From Oscillospiraceae bacterium (GTDB lineage: Bacteria; Bacillota; Clostridia; Oscillospirales; Ruminococcaceae): a stretch of 11,774 nt of DNA. Each line of letters begins with the position of its first letter. Position 1 is the first letter of the stretch. Below, piece by piece: positions 1 to 6,301 of this stretch. The translations under genes and the position numbers were made by a program. Below the pieces are notes generated by a model. That model was not told the origin of the DNA. It ran no database searches and worked only from the letters and a program-made list of their open reading frames with translations. The stretch spans positions 1-11,774 of the forward strand of contig JAIRWE010000134.1 in assembly GCA_031253365.1 (NCBI GenBank). The letters are read 5' to 3'.

Positions 1-389
1 TAAAGGTTGGCGAATACCGGCATGGTGACGCCGGTCATCGGGTCCATCGCCTTTGCCATCATAATCCCTATCTGATAGTCAATTATCTCACCCGCGTAGA
101 TAATCACGGTCAGGGTAAGGTTGACTATAAACCCGAAGATAAGCCCGATTGCGGCTTCTTTCAGTATCACGAACGCGAAATCGGGAACGCCCGTCGGAAT
201 ATATCCGACCGCGCCGCCCATAGACGCGAGCATTACAACCGTCAACACCACCGACAGCGAAACACGGACGCGCATGGGAACGACCGCCCGCCCGAATATC
301 GGGTTAAAGGTGAATATCCCCGCGACCCGCGCGAAAACTATAAGACAGCCGATAAAATTATTTACGATTAGTTCCCATATTTCCCGCAA
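1..389 (-). CDS. fliR: FliR, flagellar export gate membrane protein (N-terminal part)
   Basis: FliR is an inner-membrane component of the flagellar type III export gate and forms the gate core with FliP and FliQ. About 129 codons are visible; the gene runs off the left edge, so roughly half of a normal FliR (about 260 aa) is here. The N-terminus reads as hydrophobic helices (IVNNFIGCLIVFARVAGIF) followed by the family signatures NPIFGR and VVPMRVRVSLS, and then the conserved block GIMMAKAMDPMTG near the edge. The best start is a TTG at 389-387, giving a protein beginning (M)REIWELIVNN. An in-frame TGA lies five codons upstream of the TTG (407-405), no ATG or GTG precedes the conserved region, and an AAAAGG sits about 10 nt before the TTG. 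It follows fliQ by 38 nt. The start is inferred; the family assignment is strong. Confidence 0.9.
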   Translation of the reverse strand, partial: MREIWELIVNNFIGCLIVFARVAGIFTFNPIFGRAVVPMRVRVSLSVVLTVVMLASMGGAVGYIPTGVPDFAFVILKEAAIGLIFGFIVNLTLTVIIYAGEIIDYQIGIMMAKAMDPMTGVTMPVFANL

Positions 390-427
390 AATCCATCAAC
401 CTTTTTACGCATACCGCGCTCCGGCGG

Positions 428-697
428 CTACAAATTTGTTCCCGACATCAGCTCAAATATCGAGTTCATGTAATCAATAATTTCGTTAATCATCCAAGGA
501 CCCAAAGCGAGCAACCCCAAAGCCACCGCGATGGCCTTGGGCGCAAAAGTCAGCGTCTGCTCATGAACCTGCGTCGCCGCTTGCAAAATCGCGATTATAA
601 GCCCCACTATCATAGCCGTTATCAGCATGGGCGCGCACAGCTTAAACGCAAGCCCCACCGCGCCGAGAAATATTTGCATTACCAAATCCTGCGACAT
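428..697 (-). CDS. fliQ: FliQ, flagellar export gate small membrane protein
   Basis: FliQ is a small two-helix membrane protein of the flagellar type III export gate, packing around the FliP-FliR core. The 89-residue length is normal for the family. Two hydrophobic helices lie at about residues 17-39 and 55-78, separated by the FliQ signature LQAATQVHEQTLTFAPK, and the second helix ends in LGPWM. The ATG at 697 has a GGGGGA Shine-Dalgarno six bases upstream. It sits between fliP (69 nt upstream) and fliR, the usual P-Q-R order. A small perfect hairpin lies in the fliP-fliQ gap. Confidence 0.97.
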   Translation of the reverse strand: MSQDLVMQIFLGAVGLAFKLCAPMLITAMIVGLIIAILQAATQVHEQTLTFAPKAIAVALGLLALGPWMINEIIDYMNSIFELMSGTNL

Positions 698-734
698 AAC
701 AATCCCCCGTCACTTTCGGGTTCGGGCAAACCGG

Positions 735-750
735 CGAAAAGGGGTTTTCG
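735..750 (-). other. Small hairpin in the fliP-fliQ gap
   Basis: A perfect 6-bp stem (CGAAAA paired with TTTTCG) closes a four-base CCCC loop on the transcript. It lies in the 69-nt gap between the fliP stop and the fliQ start, well clear of the fliQ ribosome binding site. No U tract follows, so it is not a terminator. It could be a weak processing or stability element, or may have no role. Confidence 0.35.
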
Positions 751-766
751 GAGGTTGCCTTGTCCC

Positions 767-1687
767 TTACGGATTAAACGACGTGATAAGCGTGCCGACC
801 AACATCTGCCAACCGTCGACGATAACGAATATCATAATCTTGAAAGGAAGCGAAATCATCGCGGGGGGAAGCATCATCATACCCATCGACATCAGCGTCG
901 ACGAAACGACTATATCTATTATCAAAAAGGGTATGAACAGCATAAATCCCATCTGAAACGCGCGGGAAAGCTCGCTAATCATAAAAGCGGGGATAACCAC
1001 TCGAAAACTTAACTGCTCCTGATAATTACCGAAGTTCACATCGCTGAAATCAAAAACCTGAACCTGATTGCCTTCCTCGTCCGTGTCATAAACCGTTGCC
1101 TGCGCCAAATTCATAAAAAACAGCATATTGGAATTTGTCGTCTGTTTAAGCATAAACTCTTTAAGCGGCTCGCCCGCTTTCTCAACGGCTTCCCAGGCGG
1201 TAATCTCCCCGTTGGAATAAGGGCGGTAGGCGACGGCGTTAATCTGCGAAAACACCGGCCACATAATGAACATCGTCAAAAACAGCGCAAGCCCCACCAA
1301 AACTTGGTTCGGCGGCGTCGTCTGCGTATTCATCGCGTTTCGCAAGAACCCGAACACGATAATTATTCTCGTGAACGAGGTCATCATAAGCAAAATCGAC
1401 GGCGCGACCGATAAAATCGTAATCAGCAGTATAATTTCAAGCGGCTGCGACGCGTCTATACCGATTAAATCATAAAGCGCCGATGTTTCGTTTGGCGCGG
1501 GTTCCTCCGAAATAACGGAGGTTTCGCCGCTGTTCAGCCCGCCTTCCGCCACCACGTCCGCCGGCATGGCCGCGGACGACAGCGCGAATATTGAAACCGT
1601 CAGCAAAACGCACACAGCCAGCGACACGAAAAATTTTACAAAAAGTTTCTTATTATATTTTACGGCAACCTTAAATGTTTCCATCAT
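767..1687 (-). CDS. fliP: FliP, flagellar export gate membrane protein
   Basis: FliP forms the pentameric core of the flagellar type III export gate in the inner membrane. The sequence carries a signal-peptide-like N-terminus (basic KYNKKLFVKF, hydrophobic core VSLAVCVLLTVSIFAL, SSAAMPA exit). Family blocks follow in order: LSVAPSILLMMTSFTRIIIV, TTPPNQVLVGLALFLTMFI, the loop KAGEPLKEFM, IPAFMISELSRAFQMGFM, and LMSMGMMMLPPAMISLPFK with VDGWQ near the end. The periplasmic loop before IPAFMISEL is about 20 residues longer than in B. subtilis FliP and is acidic (YDTDEEGNQVQ). The frame stays open up to a TTG at 1723, but there is no ribosome binding site there and the signal peptide fits best from tandem ATGs at 1687 and 1684, giving 306 or 305 aa. 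No clear Shine-Dalgarno precedes these ATGs either; a possible short leader ORF ends two bases upstream and may couple translation. Confidence 0.95.
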   Translation of the reverse strand: MMETFKVAVKYNKKLFVKFFVSLAVCVLLTVSIFALSSAAMPADVVAEGGLNSGETSVISEEPAPNETSALYDLIGIDASQPLEIILLITILSVAPSILLMMTSFTRIIIVFGFLRNAMNTQTTPPNQVLVGLALFLTMFIMWPVFSQINAVAYRPYSNGEITAWEAVEKAGEPLKEFMLKQTTNSNMLFFMNLAQATVYDTDEEGNQVQVFDFSDVNFGNYQEQLSFRVVIPAFMISELSRAFQMGFMLFIPFLIIDIVVSSTLMSMGMMMLPPAMISLPFKIMIFVIVDGWQMLVGTLITSFNP

Positions 1688-1689
1688 TT

Positions 1690-1749
1690 TCAAACACGCC
1701 GTGCGTGGTTTGCCGCGCACCAAAACTTGGTGAAAACGCAGGCTGTCAC
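1690..1749 (-). CDS. Possible 19-codon leader ORF coupled to fliP
   Basis: In the 75-nt fliO-fliP gap a GTG at 1749 opens a 19-codon frame (MTACVFTKFWCAANHARRV) ending in TGA at 1692-1690. An AAAGG stands six bases before the GTG, just after the fliO stop. The TGA lies two bases before the first fliP ATG (TGA-AA-ATG), and fliP has no visible ribosome binding site of its own. This arrangement would let ribosomes finishing the short frame restart on fliP. Two hairpins (CACCAA/TTGGTG and GTGCGTGG/CCGCGCAC) lie inside it. No homologue is recognised; it may be only spacer sequence. Confidence 0.3.
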   Translation of the reverse strand: MTACVFTKFWCAANHARRV

Positions 1750-1762
1750 CCGCGCCCTTTCT

Positions 1763-2161
1763 TTACTTATTTTCAAGCCGGTTATCCTCTGAACCCTTTT
1801 CGCTGTCGCCGCCTTTGTCTTTTTTTCCGCCGAGAAATCTGCCCAAAACGTCGGAAAAAATCGGAATGTTTCCGTCCTCCTTTATCGCCCGCGCGTATTC
1901 CTCCTCGCTGACATCCAAATCGGCTAACTTTTCCACGCGCTGGCTGCTGACGCCTATCAACATAAGCTTCCCGCAGACCGACACCACCAAAAGCATGGAC
2001 TCCCTGCCGATGTTAGCCCTGTCTAAAACGTGAAGCCGGCTTCCGCCGACAACGGAAACCCGCTTATTAAGCAATCTCACCCCGTAAAACAAAAGCAGTA
2101 TCAACCCGAGGACGCCAATCAGGGATATTGTTACCGCCAGAAAATCTTTCATATTCCTCAT
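1763..2161 (-). CDS. fliO: FliO-type flagellar assembly protein
   Basis: FliO (also called FliZ in Bacillus) is a membrane protein that helps FliP fold and assemble into the export gate. The predicted product is about 132 aa: a short N-terminus, one transmembrane helix (FLAVTISLIGVLGLILLLFYGVRLL), then a cytoplasmic beta-rich segment with the family pattern LHVLDRANIGRESMLLVV, GKLMLIGVSS and VEKL. A hydrophilic lysine, aspartate and glycine tail follows. The position directly before fliP supports the call, as sequence conservation in this family is low. The start is uncertain: a TTG at 2167, an ATG at 2161 and an ATG at 2152 are all in frame. I chose 2161, which follows GGGT; none has an ideal ribosome binding site. 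Confidence 0.88.
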   Translation of the reverse strand: MRNMKDFLAVTISLIGVLGLILLLFYGVRLLNKRVSVVGGSRLHVLDRANIGRESMLLVVSVCGKLMLIGVSSQRVEKLADLDVSEEEYARAIKEDGNIPIFSDVLGRFLGGKKDKGGDSEKGSEDNRLENK

Positions 2162-2170
2162 ACCCAAACA

Positions 2171-2209
2171 AGAGGATAAACAGCTTAGAACCCGCGTGTT
2201 CCTCCTCTT
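2171..2209 (-). promoter_or_regulatory. Inverted repeat with unused Shine-Dalgarno-like sequence before fliO
   Basis: On the transcript an AAGAGGAGG (2209-2201) looks like a perfect ribosome binding site, but no ATG, GTG or TTG follows at a usable distance. Its first seven bases (AAGAGGA) are complementary to TCCTCTT at 2177-2171, close to the fliO start. A small inner pair (GAAC/GTTC) lies in the loop. It may fold as a leader structure controlling fliO translation; a role is inferred only. Confidence 0.3.
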
Positions 2210-2220
2210 ATTTTTCGTTT

Positions 2221-2249
2221 ATTTTAAACGGCGAGACGCAAAAAGACAA
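2221..2249 (-). promoter_or_regulatory. Candidate sigma-A promoter upstream of fliO
   Basis: Reading the minus strand, TTGTCT (2249-2244) and TAAAAT (2226-2221) are separated by exactly 17 bases. The -10 matches the consensus at 5 of 6 positions and the -35 at 4 of 6. It lies in the 145-nt gap between cheY and fliO, downstream of a hairpin that follows cheY. It could start a transcript for the export-gate genes. It is recognised by eye only, and matches of this quality also occur by chance. Confidence 0.35.
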
Positions 2250-2271
2250 GAACGCGCAACCCGACGTTTAT

Positions 2272-2295
2272 CCCGCCGAAAAGGAATTTCGGGGG
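2272..2295 (-). other. Hairpin following cheY
   Basis: Eleven bases after the cheY stop the transcript can form a stem CCGAAA/TTTCGG with a five-base loop, extended by CCC/GGG across a one-base bulge. The sequence that follows on the transcript (ATAAACG) has no U tract, so a classical rho-independent terminator is not supported. A 3' stabilising or processing stem for the upstream switch genes is plausible. Confidence 0.4.
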
Positions 2296-2305
2296 CGTAC
2301 CCGCG

Positions 2306-2668
2306 CTATCCCAGAATCTTCGTGACGGTTTGAAGTATTCTGTCAGGCTTGAACGGCTTTACGATAAAATCAAGCGCCCCGAGCTTAATGGCCTCTACGA
2401 CCATCGCTTCCTGCCCCATGGCGGAACACATGATGACCTTGGCGGCGGGGTTCTTCCCTTTAATTTCCGCCAACGCCTCAATCCCCGTCTTATTGGGCAT
2501 GGTAATGTCCATAATCACAAGGTCGGGGCTTTCCGCGTCGTACATCTGGCAAGCGATTTCACCGTCCGCCGCTTCCAGTATACTTGTGAACCCGTTCTTC
2601 GTGAGGGTGTCTCTTATGAGCATTCTCATAAAAGCCGCGTCGTCAACCAATAAAATTTTCTTGTCCAT
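2306..2668 (-). CDS. cheY: CheY, chemotaxis response regulator
   Basis: CheY is a single-domain response regulator, phosphorylated by CheA, which binds the flagellar switch to set rotation direction. The 120-residue protein is a complete receiver domain: acidic pair D9-D10, phospho-acceptor D54 in VIMDITMPN, the Ser/Thr switch residue S82 in MCSAMG, and the invariant K104 in FIVKPF. The segment VDDAAFMRMLIRDTL and the block MCSAMGQEAMV are very close to B. subtilis CheY. The ATG at 2668 has a GGAG seven bases upstream that abuts the fliY stop codon, so the two genes are likely translationally coupled. FliY immediately upstream carries CheC-type phosphatase motifs that would act on this CheY. 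Confidence 0.98.
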   Translation of the reverse strand: MDKKILLVDDAAFMRMLIRDTLTKNGFTSILEAADGEIACQMYDAESPDLVIMDITMPNKTGIEALAEIKGKNPAAKVIMCSAMGQEAMVVEAIKLGALDFIVKPFKPDRILQTVTKILG

Positions 2669-2672
2669 TTTG

Positions 2673-3896
2673 TTACTCCTTACCTAATGAATCCATAAAT
2701 TTAGATTTTATTATTTCTGTTATCCTGACAGCGAAGTTATCGTCAATTACCACCACGTCGCCCCTCGCTATCAGGTTGCCGTTGACCACAACGTCTACCG
2801 GTGCGCCCGCTTGCCTTTCAAGCTCTATTATCGTACCCTGCGTAAACTCCAATATTTCCTTGACGCGCCTCCTCGCGGTTCCGATTTCCACCGAAATCTG
2901 CAAAGGAACCCCCATCAAAAGCTGTAAGTTATCCTTTTGCTCGCCCGAAAGGTTGACGTCAAAATTCTCGAACTGGTGAAGCTGCGCGCTTTGAATGTTA
3001 ATCGGCATCATACCGGGCGGAAACCCGTAGGGCGGATAATATCCGTAAGGCATCCCCTGCGGCGGGGGCGGCGCGTACCCCCCGGGCATCCCCATTGCCG
3101 GCATCCCTTGCGGCGGAAGCGGCGGATACCCGTAAGGCGTCTGCCCCTGCATGGCGGCAGGGTCGAAAGCCGGCATCGGCGGGGGCGCGTACTGCGCCGG
3201 AGCGCCCTGCGGAGCGGACGGCGACGCCTGATTCGGCTGAGACTTCGATGCCGCCGCTTCCGCGGCCGCCTTTTCTTCCTCGTGTTTTACCTCTTCGTTG
3301 AGGGTGAGCAACCTGTCCGCCAATTCCGACGCCAATTCCAGGCTCATAACCGAAACAAACTCGGACTTTATAACATTTTCTACGGTCAAATCAAAATTTA
3401 TCGCCACCACGGTATCTCCGGGTTCATAATCCTGCAAGTCGGAGATATTGATTTTATCCATCACATGGGGCGTCGGCGTCGAAATATCAATGCTCATATC
3501 CAAAAACTTCGACAAAGCCGTGGCGCACGAACCCATCATCTGGTTCATAACCTCGGACACCGCGCTGATGTTCAGCTCGTCGAACTCAAAATCCGGCGTA
3601 ACCTCCAACGGCTGCCCCATCAACTGATTCAGAATCATCTGGACGTCGTCCTGCTTCAACAGCATAAGGTTCGAGCCGGTTATCCCCTTCACATAAACGA
3701 TTTTAACGCATATAGCGGGCTCAAGCTCATCCGCGCGCATTTCCGCCGCCTTTTGAACGCTTACCTTAGGCGTCGTAATCCACACCTTCGCGTTCAGGAG
3801 CTCGGAAGCGGCGGTAGCCGCGCTGCCCATTCCAATATTCATAATCTCGCCGATTGCGTCTTTTTGGATTTCTGAAATCTCTATTGCTTTCGACAT
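2673..3896 (-). CDS. fliY: FliY, flagellar switch protein with CheY-P phosphatase domain
   Basis: FliY is the Firmicute form of FliN: a C-ring switch component fused to a CheC-like domain that dephosphorylates CheY-P. Residues 1-200 form the CheC-like part, with two active-site motifs both intact: E17/N20 in GEIMNIGMGSAATA and E115/N118 in SEVMNQMMGSCATALSKFL. Residues about 205-300 are a disordered linker, first charged and Ala-rich (EEEKAAAEAAA), then rich in Pro, Gly, Tyr and Met. Residues about 310-400 form the FliN/SpoA domain (QLLMGVPLQISVEIGTARR, VVNGNLIARGDVVVIDDNF, VRITEII). The total of 407 aa is at the long end for FliY because of the linker. AAGGAG lies 11 bases before the ATG. 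It follows fliM by 79 nt and is followed directly by cheY. Confidence 0.97.
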   Translation of the reverse strand: MSKAIEISEIQKDAIGEIMNIGMGSAATAASELLNAKVWITTPKVSVQKAAEMRADELEPAICVKIVYVKGITGSNLMLLKQDDVQMILNQLMGQPLEVTPDFEFDELNISAVSEVMNQMMGSCATALSKFLDMSIDISTPTPHVMDKINISDLQDYEPGDTVVAINFDLTVENVIKSEFVSVMSLELASELADRLLTLNEEVKHEEEKAAAEAAASKSQPNQASPSAPQGAPAQYAPPPMPAFDPAAMQGQTPYGYPPLPPQGMPAMGMPGGYAPPPPQGMPYGYYPPYGFPPGMMPINIQSAQLHQFENFDVNLSGEQKDNLQLLMGVPLQISVEIGTARRRVKEILEFTQGTIIELERQAGAPVDVVVNGNLIARGDVVVIDDNFAVRITEIIKSKFMDSLGKE

Positions 3897-3975
3897 TTAT
3901 GCGCCCTCTCCTTTTCTTTTTTCATGGGACCCCGTAAAAAAACCTTTACAAAACAGCAAGCCGTCCCTTCACCCG

Positions 3976-4977
3976 TCAGAATTCCGTTCGGAGAACATTC
4001 TCGATTTTTACCGCCTTCTTGCTGTTAAAAACGCCGAGCTTTCCGTCGAACCACGTATTTCCGCCCACGTTAAGCTGTATATTACCGTCAATGCTTTTGC
4101 CCAGCGGAATAATATCCCCCGCCTGCAAATTCATGACCTCCACCATATCCAAATTCGTTTTCCCGAGAACCGCCGTCACGTTCAACAGCGAATGCGAAAG
4201 GGTGTTCATTATGTTTTCTTTGCGCTCGCCTTCCTTTATCGCGTTGCCCACCTTTCCGCCCTTCGCGGTGAAGCTGGTGTACTTCGCCATAAGCGCGTCA
4301 AGCTCTATGGCGGGCATACAAATGGAAATAATGGTTTTCGTTTCGCTGATTGTAATTTCCAGGGCGGCGATTATCATGGTATCGTCGTAATTCACGTTGG
4401 AAATAACGCGCGAATTTGTTTCTATCTTGGAAAGGTACGGCGTAAGCTCAACATAGCTTTCCCACGGTTCGCGGAACAACCGCGCCATATTCCTGATTAT
4501 GCCGTCCATGATGCTCACTTCAATTTCGGTGAAGTCGCGTTCGGTGTCCTTATACTCGCCCTTCCCGCCCAGAAGGCGGTCTATCATTATATATGTCAGG
4601 GAATTTGAAAGCTGGACAATGGTGGTGACGTCCTCCACTTCCTCGTCGTTTATCTGAAGGTCGACGATTCCCATCATAACGTAATCCGGAAGCGCGTTGT
4701 TGAATTCAAAATACTTCTGTTCCTCCACGGAAGCGAGCGACACCTTACAGTAAAGCCTCAGCAGCCCCGTAAGGTAAGAGGACATAAGCCGCGCGTAATT
4801 CTCAAAAATGCTGTCAAGGGTCTTAATGCGCTCCTTCGTTATCTTCTTCGGCGCGCGGAAGTCATATTCCTTTATTTCTGACACGGGTTCGGCAACGGTT
4901 TCAATAACACCGCCGGATAACGCGCTGTTTAACATCGCGTCTATCTGTTCTTGTGTAAGAGCGTCAGCCAAAACCAT
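3976..4977 (-). CDS. fliM: FliM, flagellar motor switch protein
   Basis: FliM is the C-ring protein that binds CheY-P (or passes it to FliY) and contacts FliG to switch rotation. The 333-residue product is normal length. The N-terminal CheY-binding peptide is present (ALTQEQIDAML, residues 6-16), followed by the family segment YDFRAPKKITKERIKTLDSI (39-58). The middle CheC-like domain carries LGGKG (136-140), the LGGxG loop known to contact FliG. The C-terminal SpoA domain spans about 258-330 (VTAVLGKTNLDM, LQAGDIIPLGKSI, LNVGGNTWFDGKLGV). The ATG at 4977 has a GAAGGGGGG run only two to four bases upstream; a TTG at codon 3 (4971) would be better spaced, so the true start may be two codons inside. 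It follows motB by only 39 nt, with no fliL between. Confidence 0.97.
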   Translation of the reverse strand: MVLADALTQEQIDAMLNSALSGGVIETVAEPVSEIKEYDFRAPKKITKERIKTLDSIFENYARLMSSYLTGLLRLYCKVSLASVEEQKYFEFNNALPDYVMMGIVDLQINDEEVEDVTTIVQLSNSLTYIMIDRLLGGKGEYKDTERDFTEIEVSIMDGIIRNMARLFREPWESYVELTPYLSKIETNSRVISNVNYDDTMIIAALEITISETKTIISICMPAIELDALMAKYTSFTAKGGKVGNAIKEGERKENIMNTLSHSLLNVTAVLGKTNLDMVEVMNLQAGDIIPLGKSIDGNIQLNVGGNTWFDGKLGVFNSKKAVKIENVLRTEF

Positions 4978-5016
4978 ATCCCCCCTTCAACGGCGTATAT
5001 CGGTAGCCCGCGAACG

Positions 5017-6111
5017 CTACGTCTGCCCCCCGGAATCGCTCGGGGCGTCCGAAGCCGCGGGTTCCCCGGAACTGTCCGGCGTGCCGGTCGCGGTCTTATC
5101 GGGGTCAAGCATATCGGGGGTAATCACGTCGTCGCCCGGTATCGACGGTCCGAAATCCCCGCCGGAAGGCGGCGCGGTCGCGGTCGCGCTGTCGTCTTCG
5201 TCGTTATTGTACTTACCCACAATCGACTGATAAATGGAATCATCCCTGTCAAAATCCCCCGGCTCGGGGTTCCTGCTGTCGTCCGGCCCGCCGGGATAAG
5301 GGGTAAGGTTATAATCGTATTTGAGTACGTCGGACAGAATGGCGGTTTCGTCCGGCTGGTAATCGTTGCGTATAATCACAAGCTCGACACGCCTGTTCTT
5401 GGCGCGGCCTTCCTCGGTATCGTTGGGGTAATAAGGCTCGTTTTCCGCGTTGCCGACTACTTTGAATTTATCGTGCGGCACCATATTGCGCCAATAATCC
5501 AGAAATTCCGTAACCCTCGTGGCGCGCATGGCGGAAATCTGCCAGTCGTCTATCCTCGAAGAAACGACCGCCGCCGTATGCCCCGAAACCTCGACGGTTT
5601 TAATGTAACTCTGAACCGCCCTTATCCCCGGGTAAAAAGTGTTCAAAATCCGCACGCCCTCGGGAGTCAGCTCCCATTTGTCCGGCTCGAACATAACGTC
5701 CGAATCGAAACGTATGTATATTCGCCCCGCCGACTCCGAAACAGACACCGACGACGTCAAATTTTCGCTTGTCACCGCGTTCGACACCCAGTTGAAAAGC
5801 TGGTCGAACGTCATGGGGAGCCGCCCGGGAACCCCCGGTATGGTCCCGTCGTCCGACACGTCGAACGGGGGATTGTTCACGTTGCCCTCCGAATCGGTGG
5901 GGTCCTTCTCCGTGTCCTCGTCAACCACGGTATTGATATATTCGCCGCTGTTACTCAGCGCCTGAACGACCCACTGCCACTTCTTCTCGTCGGGGGTCGA
6001 AATGATATACATCAAAACAAAGAAACACAACATAAGCGAAATCATGTCCGCGTATGTGGTCAGCCAAGCGTCTGTATTCGTGGCTTCTTCCGGCTTTTTC
6101 TTCCTTGCCAT
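5017..6111 (-). CDS. motB: MotB, flagellar stator protein with long acidic C-terminal tail
   Basis: MotB pairs with MotA to form the ion-driven stator, anchored to peptidoglycan by an OmpA-like domain. The start chosen is the ATG at 6111, giving 364 aa, because AAGGGAG lies 8 bases upstream and the protein then begins MARKKKPEEATNTDAW. The single membrane helix contains the ion-binding Asp at D22 in LTTYADMISLMLCFFVLMYI. After a linker, the OmpA-like domain covers about residues 130-248 (VMFEPDKWELTPEGVRIL, GHTAAVV, ISAMRATRV, NDTEEGRAKNRRVELVI). Two points are odd. The usual GHTD is GHTA here (A180). Also, about 115 residues follow the OmpA fold, rich in Asp, Pro, Gly, Ser and Thr, where most MotB proteins stop at around 260 aa. 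A 190-nt gap with a candidate promoter separates it from motA. Confidence 0.95.
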   Translation of the reverse strand: MARKKKPEEATNTDAWLTTYADMISLMLCFFVLMYIISTPDEKKWQWVVQALSNSGEYINTVVDEDTEKDPTDSEGNVNNPPFDVSDDGTIPGVPGRLPMTFDQLFNWVSNAVTSENLTSSVSVSESAGRIYIRFDSDVMFEPDKWELTPEGVRILNTFYPGIRAVQSYIKTVEVSGHTAAVVSSRIDDWQISAMRATRVTEFLDYWRNMVPHDKFKVVGNAENEPYYPNDTEEGRAKNRRVELVIIRNDYQPDETAILSDVLKYDYNLTPYPGGPDDSRNPEPGDFDRDDSIYQSIVGKYNNDEDDSATATAPPSGGDFGPSIPGDDVITPDMLDPDKTATGTPDSSGEPAASDAPSDSGGQT

Positions 6112-6191
6112 AACGACATCTCCCTTCCCGCGATATTCGCCCGGACGCGGCAAACCGCCGCCCGCGCCGATTCAACCACCGTAACACACAA

Positions 6192-6220
6192 ATTATATCA
6201 CACTATCACGGCAAATGCAA
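6192..6220 (-). promoter_or_regulatory. Candidate sigma-A promoter with extended -10 upstream of motB
   Basis: On the minus strand TTGCAT (6220-6215) and a perfect TATAAT (6197-6192) are 17 bases apart. The TATAAT is preceded by TGA, so it also fits the extended -10 pattern TGnTATAAT. The -35 matches only TTG, which is tolerated with an extended -10. It sits in the AT-rich 190-nt gap between motA and motB, about 81 bases before the motB start. It would transcribe motB, fliM, fliY and cheY separately from motA. Confidence 0.5.
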
Positions 6221-6260
6221 TAATTTTTGTAAATTTCCGCCGCAACAATTCATAAACCGC

Positions 6261-6300
6261 CCGTTTTGTGATTATTAACCAAAAACAAGCGTTAAAACGG
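6261..6300 (-). repeat. Inverted repeat just after motA
   Basis: Directly after the motA stop codon, CCGTTTT (6300-6294) can pair with AAAACGG (6267-6261) on the transcript, with a 26-base AT-rich loop. It is too open and lacks a closing U tract to be a convincing terminator. It may stabilise the 3' end of a message ending at motA, or may have no role. Confidence 0.25.
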
Positions 6301-6301
6301 C

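Noticed and set aside
1688..1723. Upstream extension of fliP to a TTG at 1723
   Set aside because: No ribosome binding site is present there, and the added segment (MVRGKPRTACLK) would displace the signal peptide from the N-terminus.
1296..1734. A 14-base sequence (CACCAAAACTTGGT) found both inside fliP and in the fliP leader
   Set aside because: A single 14-base match in a window of this size is not far from chance, and the copy inside fliP encodes the conserved PNQVLVGL block.
2937..3875. A 312-codon open frame on the plus strand opposite fliY
   Set aside because: Very Arg- and His-rich with no family features, and exactly antisense to the FliY domains. It is a shadow frame.
3897..3975. 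A short frame (MKKEKERAHK...) in the fliM-fliY gap
   Set aside because: It overlaps the fliY ribosome binding site and start, is Lys/Glu low-complexity from an A-rich spacer, and has no good ribosome binding site.
6112..6153. Upstream extension of motB to a TTG at 6153
   Set aside because: The added residues (MPRPGEYRGKGDVV) match no MotB, no ribosome binding site precedes that TTG, and the ATG at 6111 has AAGGGAG at good spacing.
4951..6255. A 434-codon open frame on the plus strand opposite motB
   Set aside because: It is Arg-, His- and Pro-rich with no recognisable domain and lies antisense to a clear motB. It is the product of GC-rich third positions in motB codons.
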